Shown piece after piece: positions 50,309-61,204 of a DNA stretch of 64,000 nucleotides. The notes under the pieces were generated by a model. The model was not told the DNA's origin. It made no database searches and saw only the letters and a program-made list of their open reading frames with translations. Source of the DNA: Metaphire vulgaris (Eukaryota > Annelida > Clitellata > Crassiclitellata > Megascolecidae); the NCBI GenBank assembly GCA_018105865.1, contig CM030856.1:10406253-10470252 (forward strand). Reading direction: 5' to 3'. The stretch's first letter is position 1; each line of letters opens with the position of its first letter. The translations under genes were made by a program, and so were the position numbers.

Positions 50309-52105
50309 ATGAATTACCCAGCCACCAAACGCGAATTATTAGCCATTGTTCACTTCGTGAAATTGCATAGACATTTCCTCCTTGGAAGAAAATTTCTCCT
50401 CCGCACAGATTGCTCCGCCCTCACCCACCTCTTCACTTGCAAAGAACCGATAGGCCAAATGGCTCGGTGGTCTGAGATCCTATCAGAATATTCGTTCACT
50501 GTAGAATATCGCTCTGCGGCTAAACATGGAAATGCCGATTCCCTCTCCAGGTACCCCTACCCCATGCCCCCGACGCCACACAGCAACCCCAGCATTGGAC
50601 CAGCGATAGAGTCCATAGAGAGTGTATATGCTGTACAACAACCCAAAGCAGTCGCCCACTCTCAGTGGTCCCACTCTCTGGAGTACATTAGGGACGGCCA
50701 GATGGCCGACTCCTTAGTGGGCGAACTGAGAAAATGGGTGGAAAATCAGCCCCCACAGCGCGAAGATTTGGTGAGCGAGAGCGACGCTCTCAAATCCTGG
50801 CACTTTATGAAAGACCAACTCATAATCAGAAATGAGGTCTTATATCGCCGACACCCACAGGGCCCCCTCCAAGTAGTGGTCCCCACCGCCCTCAAATCAC
50901 AATTTCTAGAATACACGCACAAAGGGTTAGACGGCGGCCACTTTGGGCAGACTCGCTCCAGACTACAAGCCAGAAGAAGAGGCTACTGGAAAGGCTGGAG
51001 CAAAGATGTCAAACTTTACGTTTTGTGTTGCCCCCAGTGCCAAAAGAGGGGACAAAAACCCAAATATAACAGTGCACCCCTTATGCCCACCCTCACAGGC
51101 GATGTGGGAGAGCTATGGTCCATTGACATAGTAGGCAAGTGCGTCAAGAGCTATAAAGGCCACCACTACATTCTTACTGCCCAAGACAATTTTTCCAAAT
51201 ACGCAGTGGCGGTGCCTATCCGCAGTCAAGAGGCCCCCGTTGTCGCTAAGGCCTTCTTTGATAACGTCATTCTAAAATTCGGGTGTCCATCCAGGGTCCA
51301 CTCTGACCAGGGAAGATGCTTCGATGGTGCCCTCTTTAAGGAATTATGCTCTCTTCTAGGCATCAGAAAGTCCCGGACTAGTCCCTTTTACCCCCAAGCC
51401 AATAGCCAAATAGAACGCCTCCATGCCAGCCTTCACTCATTTCTGGCTAAAACCATTAATACCTCGCACACTGATTGGTGCGATCACCTACCCTTCTTCA
51501 CCTTCGCGTATAACTCCACAATACACGAAACAACAAAGCACTCACCCCACTTCTTAACTTATGGGAAGGAGATGAAGGCCCCCATTGATGTCGTTTTCGG
51601 CCCTCCCCCTGATGAGCAATGGTCCAGCCCCAGCAACTATGCCCAGGCGTTGGTGGAAAGACTCGCGCATGCCCATCAGGTAGTCAGAGACACCCTGAAG
51701 AAATCTGCGGAAATTCGCATTGAAAAACATAATTTCCATGTTAAACCCCCAAACTTTCAAATCGGAGATTTGGTTTATTACTTTTACCCGAGAAAACGAC
51801 CTGGATTGAACCCCAAATGGATGTCGTACTGGGATGGCCCTTTTCGCATAATTTCGCGTCAAGGGGAAATTAGCTTTCGCATAAAACATGTCTCCCGCAA
51901 TTTCACCGTTCTGACCAATATACATAAGCTTAAGAAGGCAAAAGTGTGGGAACAACCCCTAGAAACCCCGCCAATAGACGCCAATGATCTCAGTAGACCC
52001 CGTCCGTCCAAACACATCGCACAACGCCCTCCAGCGATGTCGGAAAAGACACACAAAAGCGTCAGAGGAAACCCCCCTCCAGATATGGCATCTAGTTTCA
52101 TCTAA
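50309..52105 (+). CDS. RNase H (C-terminal part) and integrase, 598-codon open frame
   Basis: The longest open frame in the element. Residues 1-85 are the rest of RNase H (RTDCSALTHLF, KHGNADSLSR). The integrase zinc-binding HHCC motif is at H204, H211, C241, C244. The catalytic DDE triad is at about D273 (WSIDIVG), D333 (HSDQGRCFDG) and E369 (NSQIERLH). The C-terminal part has the GPFRI strand typical of the gypsy integrase tail, with no clear chromodomain. It would insert the cDNA copy into the genome. The upstream parts of pol are broken, so the element is not autonomous. Confidence 0.9.
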   Translation: MNYPATKRELLAIVHFVKLHRHFLLGRKFLLRTDCSALTHLFTCKEPIGQMARWSEILSEYSFTVEYRSAAKHGNADSLSRYPYPMPPTPHSNPSIGPAIESIESVYAVQQPKAVAHSQWSHSLEYIRDGQMADSLVGELRKWVENQPPQREDLVSESDALKSWHFMKDQLIIRNEVLYRRHPQGPLQVVVPTALKSQFLEYTHKGLDGGHFGQTRSRLQARRRGYWKGWSKDVKLYVLCCPQCQKRGQKPKYNSAPLMPTLTGDVGELWSIDIVGKCVKSYKGHHYILTAQDNFSKYAVAVPIRSQEAPVVAKAFFDNVILKFGCPSRVHSDQGRCFDGALFKELCSLLGIRKSRTSPFYPQANSQIERLHASLHSFLAKTINTSHTDWCDHLPFFTFAYNSTIHETTKHSPHFLTYGKEMKAPIDVVFGPPPDEQWSSPSNYAQALVERLAHAHQVVRDTLKKSAEIRIEKHNFHVKPPNFQIGDLVYYFYPRKRPGLNPKWMSYWDGPFRIISRQGEISFRIKHVSRNFTVLTNIHKLKKAKVWEQPLETPPIDANDLSRPRPSKHIAQRPPAMSEKTHKSVRGNPPPDMASSFI

Positions 52106-52288
52106 TCGACCAAACCTCCACTTCGCTCACCTGTCCATTAGCTTATGCGCCACCCCAAGCCCTCCCCCTGCATCACCCTTAAAAACCCGTGCACATCTCC
52201 CAGAACTCGCCCACATTAGAACAGATCTAGTTCTGATCCGACTTCTGATTGCTCATAAGCCATCGATCGTATTCACCTGTTCTTCGAT

Positions 52289-52944
52289 ATGGCTGCTCCA
52301 GGACGTGGGTAAGCACATTTCCTTATACACATATGAATTATATGGTATCTTCCCCAATAGCTCCTTTATGTGCTGTCGATTGTAACACATAGCCTTTGTT
52401 TCATTGCAGTGTTTCGCGAGCTACGTATGCACCTCGAGCGCAGTTCGGAGGAGCGTTCGCCCAACGCTCCATCGGCGTCCGAATGGGAACCGTGGCGCCG
52501 GTGCCTCTGATGAGCTTGCGACTACCGGGATTGCGCGCAACCACAGTCGCCTGGCGAGTGCGTTCCCCCCAACCTGAAGCTCCGACCGTCACTCAACCCC
52601 ACTTCCAGGATCGATCTACCCAAACGGACGACTCTTATTCAGACCACTTATCCCTTCGTCTGCGCGGCTTTCTGGCAGAACTGCTCCACTCAAGCGTGGA
52701 TCGCCCCTTAGAGTCAGTTCTGCAAGAGGCACACTCCATGTTTCCCGAACTTCCGCGTCCTCTTCAGGAATCCATGGTCCAGGCGTTCTTCGACATTCGC
52801 CTTCAACAGCGCAGGGAGGCTGAACAAGCGAAGCAAGAAGAAGAGGCTGAACACGCCAGAATGATAAAGGAACTAGACGATTGGTTGAAGCCTGCCTCTG
52901 CAGCCTCCTCCCCCGCGCCCTCCAGTGTCAACGCCAGCGAGTGA
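52289..52944 (+). CDS. Extra ORF 3' of integrase, apparently spliced, unknown function
   Basis: An ATG at 52289 (MAAPGR) begins a 20-base coding exon that ends at a GTAAGC donor (52309). An acceptor TTTCATTGCAG ends at 52409, and the second exon 52410-52944 continues in frame to a stop, giving 184 residues. Exon 2 alone is open from 52396. It is Arg-rich first, then has STQTDDSYSDHL, a hydrophobic helix LRLRGFLAELL, an acidic coiled-coil segment QRREAEQAKQEEEAEHARM, and a Ser/Pro/Ala end. No signal peptide, membrane segment or fusion motif is visible, so it does not look like an envelope gene. It could be an element-specific accessory gene or captured host sequence. Confidence 0.5.
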
Positions 52945-53193
52945 GAAAAGCATTAATTTCTTCGTTGACAGCGGCAGAGGTCGCTGGTAAACTTTGAGAG
53001 ACTACTGACTCTTGAAACATTGTGGCCACTTAGGCTGGCTATTTTGTTCTGTAGAACTTGTAGAGATGAACGATCTTGGAGCGTTGTAGCCATTTTTCTG
53101 GCTGGCTCCTTCTTTTTATATACAGTAGAACTTTACTATAGATGCATATAATTATTTTACTTCTGCATCCGGCGCCAAGATAGTCTCTACCCC

Positions 53194-53209
53194 CGAATTA
53201 GAGAGGGAG
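53194..53209 (+). promoter_or_regulatory. Polypurine tract of the gypsy element
   Basis: The purine run GAATTAGAGAGGGAG directly abuts the TGTTACGG start of the 3' LTR, the expected position of the plus-strand primer. It is interrupted by two T. Confidence 0.65.
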
Positions 53210-53753
53210 TGTTACGGTTTTAGATTCCCCCTTTTGCGCTGCCCATTCCCCAGCTGCTTCCTGAACGGCGGCTCTTGGCCCTGCTTGCCGTGGGCCCAAG
53301 GGAGAAATGCGCCACCTAGCGGCCAGCTACTATAAAAACCCCAAACAGACGACATTCAGGGCTTTTCGGCTTTTCGACGGGTTTCGTGAGTCTGCTGATC
53401 CTCTTCTGGGAGTCACCTTCGTTGGGTCCTGCGCCCTGAACGCTCGTGCAGTAAGTTGCTATTTTCATTGCCCCGTTTGTCCTCCCCCAAGAGACTATCC
53501 TGAGCCCGCATTCAGTATTATCTATCCTGTAGCTCTAGTTTAGCCGTATCATTTACAATAAAATCTATTTGTGGAAGATCTTTGTTTTCTCTAGCTAGGA
53601 GTCAGTTTTCCCCATAATTATTCTTCCATTGTCGGACGGGACCCGCCTTCCACTCAGCCATCTAAGAAGTAGGATTTTACATTTGTAAACTGGCCATCCT
53701 GGTAGATTCCGGTTTCCACTCTCCCATCCTACCCCTACCTTACCCTACCCGGG
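53210..53753 (+). repeat. 3' LTR of the gypsy element
   Basis: Same order as the 5' LTR, including the TATA box (near 53332) and AATAAA. It has several short deletions, and its last ten bases differ: the AATAACA end is missing and the sequence runs into GGGG then (TAG)n. Confidence 0.88.
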
Positions 53754-53786
<33 letters not shown>

Positions 53787-54034
53787 AAAGTAAGTTTTAC
53801 TAGATTAAAAAGTAAATCAGCCCTAAATGGTTGCCCCTCGTTTCCCCAAAAGTCACGCTACGCCACTGGCGTAGGTTTAGGGGGAATTGATTCCCTGAAA
53901 CCCGAAGCCCGGAGGCAATGGGTTCCAACCCTACCCAGCCTTCGTTCTCTGCTCCCCTGAACTTTTTAGCCAATTTCTTTTCCTTCTTTTTGTTTACAAA
54001 GCCAGGTTTCTTGCTTGAAAGAATTTCCGTTTAA

Positions 54035-54897
54035 TTAACGGTTTAACGCTGCCACCGTATACAAAGAATCCAACTGACCTGTGTTACGCAGGAGCGCAAT
54101 GACCTTGGAGAAGGTTTCTCGCATGCGTTCCAGTCTCTCCACCTGTCCTCCTGCCCTCGTCCCTCCCGCCGTCTCCCTCTCGCGGACCAGTTCCGGAGTG
54201 AAGGTCTCGTAGACGAACGGCAAGGGTGGATGGTGGCGCGGGGGCGCGGAGGGGTCGTCGTTTGCCTCGAGGGTTGCAGGGGAATCGGTCGACGACTTCA
54301 GGTACGACACCCGCAGAATACGGAAGAATTCCATCGGCAGAGGATTGTTAATACCCGGCATCGAGTAATGACACCTCCGTCCGATCTCATCGTGAGGACC
54401 TTTAACGTTAATAGTAATTCCGTTTAAATGTATACAGGGTATGTATCCCACTTCGTACATGTATGTTACAACAGGATAAACCAGTCTAATTAGTTGCAAA
54501 TTACTAACTTTATAAGTTACGAAGACTGATGAAGCAGATACTACAGTAGAACTTCGTTATAACGGACCCAATCATAACGTATATTCGTTCATAACGTACC
54601 GCAAGGTACGGTCCCGTGTCCTGTACTGATGCGTAGTGGATGGTATTGGATGTAACGTACCTCGGATAGGCCTATAACGTACTAAATATGACAGACCAGC
54701 TACATAACGAAGTTCTACTGTAGTTATAACGCCAAACGCTGGTAATTTGGTGAAAGTTAATTATGGAAGGTTAAACTTACTTCATAATTATGTCGATTTT
54801 ATATAAATTATTGTTATTATTATCAAACTGACAGTTTGCAGTACATCGCAGTACCTAATGTCAGCAGCAGAGACACTTGACAACTAGACAATGTCAG

Positions 54898-54978
<81 letters not shown>

Positions 54979-56269
54979 CATGAAAACGCTAGGAAATCAT
55001 CATCGTCGTCGTAGTCGTCGTCGTCTTCGTCGTCATGATCATAGTTGCTTTCTGTCAGTTAATTAGCGGAAATAGCTAAACACGAAACTTCATTCATCTT
55101 CTTCCTTTGTTAATCTCCTTCCATAGATTGCTAATGTCTGGTATCTTGCAAAGTATTCTTTGATGCTATCCATCCACAGTCTCCCGGGCCTTCATCTTCC
55201 TCTCTCGCCTTCTTTGTATGCGTAGAGTGCTTTAACCCCTTAACTGTGTATTTAACTGTAACTCAATGTAAAATGGACGGATATATCCGGGGTTCCCAGT
55301 AAAGGGGTTAACGTGGGCCAATAGGCAGCTAGAAATCATCACTGCAGCAGATGACAGGACCAGTGCCGGCTCCAGGATTTGGCAAGTGGGGGGGGGAGGG
55401 GCGTTGGGGTAGCAACTTCTAATCAAGGGGCCAACCATTTGTTGTTAGGTATGTAGTATTAAGTGTAGGGTCCCAACAGGGGTGCCACTGGGGGCCAGGC
55501 ACTCAATAGGGGCACGGAACGGGCCCCCGGGGATCCCCTGTGTAGCCGCCACTGGACAGGACGCCACGGGTCTTTGCCCTAGGAAATATTGCGCGCGCAT
55601 CCAACCTTTGTCCTTTTGCGCCATGATCGACTGCATGTTCGTGATGCCGATGACGTCATGCTGCTCTTTCAACCACCTGTTAACTTTCTCCGTCAGGACC
55701 TCGAAGCCCTCGTAGCCGGCATCGTCCGTTGCCAAGGGAACCATGTCTTTGACGCCTGCGGGCAGAAAAGCCGGAGTCAGCGTGACATTTTCGGAGGACG
55801 GATCTAGGGCATTTTGGCGCCCATGGCACGGGGGGCAGGGGGGGGGGTGAGAAAACTAAATTTTACAGATTAATAAATAAGTCGCCAATGTCTTTACAGA
55901 TCACGGCATTTTATTGACAAAAGATGAAAACTGCAAAGGAACTTTTCTTTCTTTTGCTGATTTGCGAACCGGTCTATGGCGCGCTCCTCAATGTCAGCTT
56001 TCCCAGTCTCTTCTCTTTCTCCGCCGAGTAAGACAATATCACAGAGCTATTGCTCTACCTTCAGATGGCGCCCAGAGCGCCTGTCCCACCTGCCACACCT
56101 AGGTACGCCATTGGGCATTCTATACTTTTCGGGGATGGACCAATCTGGCGCTAAACGCCTCATATACATCATATACATCCCGAATTGTGACTCCGCATTG
56201 CCGAGAAGGATATACAAGATAAAAACTGCAAATAGAAGGACAGACAGACAGACAGATAGACAGACAGAC

Positions 56270-56300
<31 letters not shown>

Positions 56301-56309
56301 TAGACAGAC

Positions 56310-56376
<67 letters not shown>

Positions 56377-56437
56377 TAGACAGATAGACAGACAGATAGA
56401 CAGATAGACAGATAGACAGACAGATAGACAGACAGAC

Positions 56438-56478
<41 letters not shown>

Positions 56479-57432
56479 TAGATAGATAGATAGATAGAAA
56501 GGCAGATAGATAGACAGACAGACATTCTTACCTATTGTGAATTCAATCTTCGCTGCTTCTGTTTTCTTAGAGGGTTTTGTGTAGAAGAGTCTAAGGACGA
56601 AGGCGTAGGGTGAGTCGTCGTCCACGCTTTCTCGCCACCTGGTCACTCGATGACAAACGTTCCCTCTGACCACCGGACAGGAGACGGTTTCGACCGTCAA
56701 GACACCCTCTACAATCAGTTCAATCCAAATCGTCGTCATTTCGGCCAACAATCGGCCAACTTCAGTGCAACTCTTGCGACTGAGCGCGACCGATGAAATT
56801 GCGTCTTGATTCTTGAAGAATTATGATTTTGTGAAAATGTTAATCGTTCTGGTTTTAAAGACGAACGCATCTCTTCAGCTTAACTCTTGCGATTCGTTGG
56901 CGTAGACACGGGGGGGGGACTAGGGACCCCCTCCCATTCAGGGCCAGGACGGTCGTGAGATTCGTCCAAAACCCGTGAGTAGTTGGGGATAGGTAGCAGT
57001 GGCGGCTCCACCGGGGGGCCAGAGGGGCCCGTGCCCCCTATTTAGAGCCTGGGCCCCCAGTTGGGACCCTATACTTAATGCTACATACATTAAACAACAA
57101 ATGGTTGGCCCCCATGATTAGAAGTTGCCACCCTAACGCCCCCACTTGCCAAATCCTAGAGCCACCACTGGTAGGTAGTTAGGTAGGGGTAGGTCCTAGT
57201 ATCATATCGAGGAAAACGCAATAGGCCTAGACTTAATATCGCTTGAGACGACAACCTTTTTTGCTCGTCAACAGGTTTAGGCCGAAAATGTCGATGTGAC
57301 CCCTATTCTAAATTCCTACCTACGCCACTGCTGCGATTTAAAGGCTTTGTGTTAAATATTTCTACACCTTAGATCAACAGATGGCGCCTTTTACCGCCGA
57401 AGCTACTGTATGATATAAGCTACTAAAATTTC

Positions 57433-57469
<37 letters not shown>

Positions 57470-58247
57470 TGATTTAAAGTTTTTAAGGAGGCTAAGTTAG
57501 CCTGTGTGAAAACCGCTCTAATTACTCAACATTTACAGTAATAGGCCCTAATGTAATTTCCCCTGATAATTTTTGAATACTATTGCAGTGGGGCTTTACA
57601 CAGGAGAGATCATATTGGGTCATTTAAAACTCAACTATCATTATCATTTGTCATTTTAAAAGATTTTCCGATATTTAATTAATCGATATTTGGAAAATGC
57701 TTTTTGAAAGTATGCACTGCATTACTCTGAGTGTTGTTCTAATGCAAATCTATTAGGCCTATAGGGTTAAATAGTTTGTGCACAGTCTGATATGTACAAA
57801 CACTTTCAATTAAACGAATGCGTTGCATGCTTCCAAGTTATTTGCTATTGAAATGCAAGTTTCAATGTAGAATTCTAAGATTTTAAGACTAAATCTTCAT
57901 CGAAGACTGCGTGTAAGCAAACTGTCGCGATGTTACAGTTTTCGTCTCATCGCCTGCTTATTCAACAATTGTGAACGTATTAGGTTTCAAATTCGCTGAT
58001 TCAGCGAACATTTGAAAAATGAGCAAAATGGACCTGCGCTGAGGTGTTTATGACTGAACTTTCGGTTGATCTTGTCGACCAGTTCTTGTACGTGATCTTT
58101 TTCTTCCGGAACAAAGTCCTCGTAAGCCAGCGTTTGCGCTCTCCCGACACACTGAGGGACGAGCCACAGTCTACGACAAATTACAAGAAACATCCAAACA
58201 ATGCACAATTGTCTAAACGCTCCAGACACCCATGCATCATACACACA

Positions 58248-58281
<34 letters not shown>

Positions 58282-61204
58282 GGACAGACATACAGACAGA
58301 CAAGACAGACAGAGAGACAGACAGGCAGAGAGAGAGAGAGACCGACAGACAGACAAACAGAGACAGAGATACAGAGAGAAAGAGGTGGAGAGACAGAGAG
58401 ACAGAAACAGAGAGAGAGAGACAGACAGAGACAGACACACAGACAGAAACTGAAGGAGAGAGACAAAGAGACAGAGACAGAGACAGAGAGTCATATAAGT
58501 TTACTAATTTTTCGTAATCGTCGAGCTGGGACTGAATAGCAGAATCATACATGATACAACACCAACCAAGGCATAAGCGAGTCTTTAGCCTTTACCATTA
58601 TGTCTATAGAGTGTTGAACAAAACCCTGGTGGGTACTCAATCCCTGCATAGGTCTATACTTGCGCGTCGCTAAAAGCCTATAAAACATGGCAATGTGCTT
58701 ATTAGAAAAGATTTTCGGGCTTCCTTCTCTCGTTTGTTCTCATTACTTGTGTATCGTTTCGCAGTCACCGAGAAAAGCGGGTGCCGAGCAGGAAGCAAAA
58801 TTTACTATCATCGGCGTCTCTCCGCTGCTTGCCGAGTGTGCTGGTCCACAGCGGCTGGTCAACCATCTTCGCATACGAACACGAATATATAAATTACGTT
58901 GCTCGATGACACTGGCGCATATAGCCACGGAGATGGCGCGCGCGGGGAGCCGGTCGGGCCTTCGTATTCTGTATGGGAACCAGTCGTACGATTTGCTCAA
59001 AACCGTCGAGTAAATAGTTTCTGGGGCAGAGGCGTAGCGAGGGGCCAGGTGGGGCATATGCCCCGGGGGCGCCGAGGTGAGGGGGCGCCAAAATTGGGTA
59101 TTTGGGTAAGTGAAATGCATAATAAAGAAGAAGAAAAACATGTGCGACGACCTTTTTTTGCTCGTCAGCACCATATGAAGAGGGGCGCCGTGAACGATGT
59201 GACCACCTTTTTTGCTCGTCAGCAGTGTTAAGAGCGCCAACGGTACACTTTCTCCCCGGGCGCCGGATACCCTCGCTACGCCTCTGGGCGGAGGGGGAAA
59301 AGTAGGTAAGATGACTGAAAGAGAATCGATATGCATGGATGTGAATGTGTCAAGAACTCCTTGATGATGTTTTTTATTGTCTGTAGACTTTTTCAATCGA
59401 AAATGTAGCTGTGCCCCCTTCTACGCCGCTGCTTGAGAACAAGGCATCCTTATAAGGATGCCTTGTATATTTTCTATAGGCATTATATGGACGAATTAGG
59501 CAATTTTGCGTATGCAATGTGCAAAAGGGTGAGTTTGAAAATATGCCTTTTTGAGTACGTACCAAATGGATGAGCCATAAATAAGTAGGTCAATAGGAAT
59601 TTTATAGTGCTAGTGGAATTTTAACCGACTTATAGTATAGTGTAGTATGGCACCAATAAATCTAATTCTTTAAAACGCAATTTTAAAAAAATTATTGTTC
59701 CACAAGCTTCAAGAAAATATTCTGACAAAACCAATTAATACTGAACCATCCCTTTAGCCTAAAAAAGTGACAGAATGATAGAAATAAGACAATTTCAAAC
59801 TCATGCAGTGACGTGTTGAATAGCCTTTGAAATTTTCGCGAGACTTCAAACTGCCTAATAAACATATTGTGTTCAGTGGACGAAAAACAGACGAACACGA
59901 AATTTGATGTCTCTGTGACACCGTTAACACATATAGGCCTATGGCTGGCGTCTTCAGTTCAAACGAATTTCATTTTATCCTGGGCTCTTCCAGATAGCAA
60001 GCGACAAACCTAATATGCCACCGAAATGACATGCGATGGGCGATGCAGCGTGGGTTGGGGGGTGGGGTGGGGGTGGACTTCAGCTAAATGAAGACTGAGG
60101 AAGCGAAGAGACATGAGCGGACAGCCCTGGCACGCGTCAGGGTTGATCAGAATTGCAAATACATTGGCATTCGATAAAACCGGATGCAAAACTCAATCGA
60201 GAGTATCGCCGTAGTCCGACGGAGGTCGACTCGTGTCCTCCTAATGCTGTCAGCAACGGTCTTAGGACGACGGACGGACGGACGCTGTGGGCGTCGGATA
60301 GACCTTCGCCCACGCACAAATGGAGAGACAGACAGACAGACAGACAGAGACAGAAAAAGAGACATAAAGACAGACAGAGACAGGCAGACAGACAGAGAGC
60401 GAGAGACAGAAAGAGAGAGAGATAGATAGATGGAGACAGACAGACAGACAACAACAGACAGACAGACACAGAGAGACAGAGACAGACACAGAGACAGACA
60501 CAGAGAGATAGAGAGACAGAAAGGGAGAGAGATAGATAAGTCGGGATAGAGAGACAGACAGACAGACAGCGACAGACGCAGACACAGAGAGACAGACAGA
60601 CAGACACAGACACTGAAAGACAGAGACAAACACAGAGAGACAGAGAAAGGGAGAGAGATAGATGGATAGACCGACAGACAGACAGACAGACAGAGGGAGA
60701 GAGAGACAGATAGACAGACAGACAGACATGCAGATGGAGAGAGAGAGAGAGAAAGACAAACAGACAGAGACAGAGGGAGAGAGAGACAGACAGACAGACA
60801 GACAGAGACAGAGGGAGAGATAGACAGATAGACAGACAGACAGAGGGTGAGAGAGAGACATACATAGAGACAGACAGACAGAGACAGGGAGAGAGAGACA
60901 AACAGGCAGACAGAGGGAGAGAGAGTCAGAATGAGACAGACAGATAGAGCATGGCGGATGTGTCTGCTGACCTCAGTCCGCGCACGTAATAGTTGTCGGC
61001 TCCTTCGCGCAGCTGCTTCGACAAAACCATTTCTTCGCTGTCTTTGAGTCGCTTGAAATTCGACGACATCCAAGTGACCGTTTCACACGTCTTCACACCG
61101 ACCGACTGATTGCTCTTCAGCCACAGATTCGCCTTGTCCACCAACTTCCTACAATCAATTAAACTGTCTACGACAGTCACAGACATTTTGAAACCACGAC
61201 CCAT
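54035..61204 (-). CDS. Unrecognised 353-residue protein with a triplicated ~70-residue unit, 5 exons
   Basis: I do not recognise the family. Exons in transcript order: 61204-60972, 58170-58034, 56708-56532, 55755-55606, 54399-54035 (stop TAA at 54037-54035). Every junction has GT..AG borders and matching phase, and the total is an exact multiple of three. Three diverged repeats are visible. Each starts with an amphipathic stretch: LVDKANLWL (residue 21), LVDKINRKF (110), LTEKVNRWL (203). Each has a central strand-like stretch: GVKTCETV, VLTVETVSC, IGITNMQSI. Each ends in an aromatic-LR motif: YYVRGLRLWLVP (72), YAFVLRLFYTK (158), FFRILRVSYLK (257). A C-terminal tail of about 85 residues is Pro-rich, then charged and helical (RLERMRETF). 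There is no signal peptide or membrane segment, so it is probably intracellular. Met at 61186 is an alternative start, and an acceptor-like TTGTAG at about 61155 leaves open an upstream exon. The donor of exon 2 (GTCCAT) is weak. The introns hold large CAGA-type arrays and MITEs. Confidence 0.8.
54544..54720. mobile_element. Tc1/mariner-pogo-type MITE
   Basis: Ends CAGTAGAACTTCGTTATAAC and TAACGAAGTTCTACTG are inverted copies flanked by TA on both sides (54542-54543, 54721-54722), as for pogo/Tigger elements. It lies in the last intron of the triplicated-domain gene. Confidence 0.85.
54901..54976. repeat. (AAT)n microsatellite
   Basis: Pure AAT run, followed by a TCGTCG-rich stretch at 55000-55035. 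Confidence 0.97.
55361..55554. mobile_element. hAT-like MITE, perfect 8-bp target duplication
   Basis: Ends CAGTGCCGGCTCCAGG and GCCGCCACTG, flanked by GACAGGAC on both sides (55353-55360, 55555-55562). It lies about 50 bases inside the last intron of the triplicated-domain gene. Confidence 0.9.
56239..56523. repeat. (CAGA)n/(GATA)n microsatellite
   Basis: CAGA and CAGATAGA units. On the minus strand it begins nine bases after the exon-3 donor of the triplicated-domain gene. Long C-L-S-V open frames here are artefacts of the repeat. Confidence 0.98.
56997..57170. mobile_element. hAT-like MITE, CAGTGGCGGCTCCA family
   Basis: Ends CAGTGGCGGCTCCACC and GAGCCACCACTG. Flanks ATAGGTAG and GTAGGTAG (7 of 8). 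Confidence 0.85.
57434..57468. repeat. (AAT)n microsatellite
   Basis: Short AAT run next to a partial TAAGGAGGCTAAGTTAGCC repeat tail, in intron 2 of the triplicated-domain gene. Confidence 0.95.
58243..58493. repeat. Purine-rich (AGAG/CAGA)n array
   Basis: Mixed GAGA and CAGA units, in intron 1 of the triplicated-domain gene, about 75 bases upstream of its exon-2 acceptor. Confidence 0.97.
58748..59013 (+). other. Open, GC-rich stretch of uncertain coding status
   Basis: After an acceptor-like GTTTCGCAG a plus-strand frame runs open to TAA at 59011-59013 (LLAECAGPQRL, MTLAHIATEMARAGSRSGLR). The minus strand is also open across the same bases. It lies within intron 1 of the minus-strand gene. 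It may be a terminal exon of a nested gene, a pseudogene or chance. Confidence 0.25.
59027..59286. mobile_element. hAT-like MITE, CAGAGGCGTAGCG family
   Basis: Ends CAGAGGCGTAGCGAGGG and CCCTCGCTACGCCTCTG are perfect 17-bp inverted repeats. It contains two copies of the T6 hairpin motif. The flanking duplication is not clear. Confidence 0.75.
60322..60945. repeat. Large (CAGA/GAGA)n array
   Basis: Over 600 bases of CAGA, GAGA and GATA units, ending about 27 bases from the exon-1 donor of the triplicated-domain gene. Confidence 0.98.

Larger units (their letters stand above)
45867..53753 (+). mobile_element. Degenerate Ty3/gypsy-type LTR retrotransposon
   Basis: A 7.9-kb element with two direct long terminal repeats, a candidate primer-binding site, gag, protease, reverse transcriptase, RNase H and integrase in Ty3/gypsy order, and a polypurine tract before the 3' LTR. 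Gag, protease and RT are broken by stops and frame changes; only the RNase H-integrase part is one long open frame. The two LTRs differ by several small indels, so the insertion is not recent. It lies between two (TAG)n tracts (45829-45866 and 53754-53786), so the target-site duplication cannot be defined. An additional ORF lies between integrase and the 3' LTR. Confidence 0.93.

Noticed and set aside
53307..53543. Open frame MRHLAASYYKNPKQ, also present at 45960-46193
   Set aside because: It is the same LTR sequence at both ends of the retrotransposon, spanning the TATA box and leader, so not a gene.
56169..56751. Long open frames of Cys-Leu-Ser-Val repeats (also at 58181-58552, 60137-61073, 62571-63149)
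   Set aside because: They are translations of CAGA-type microsatellites, open in several frames. Only the flanking unique exons of the minus-strand gene are real.
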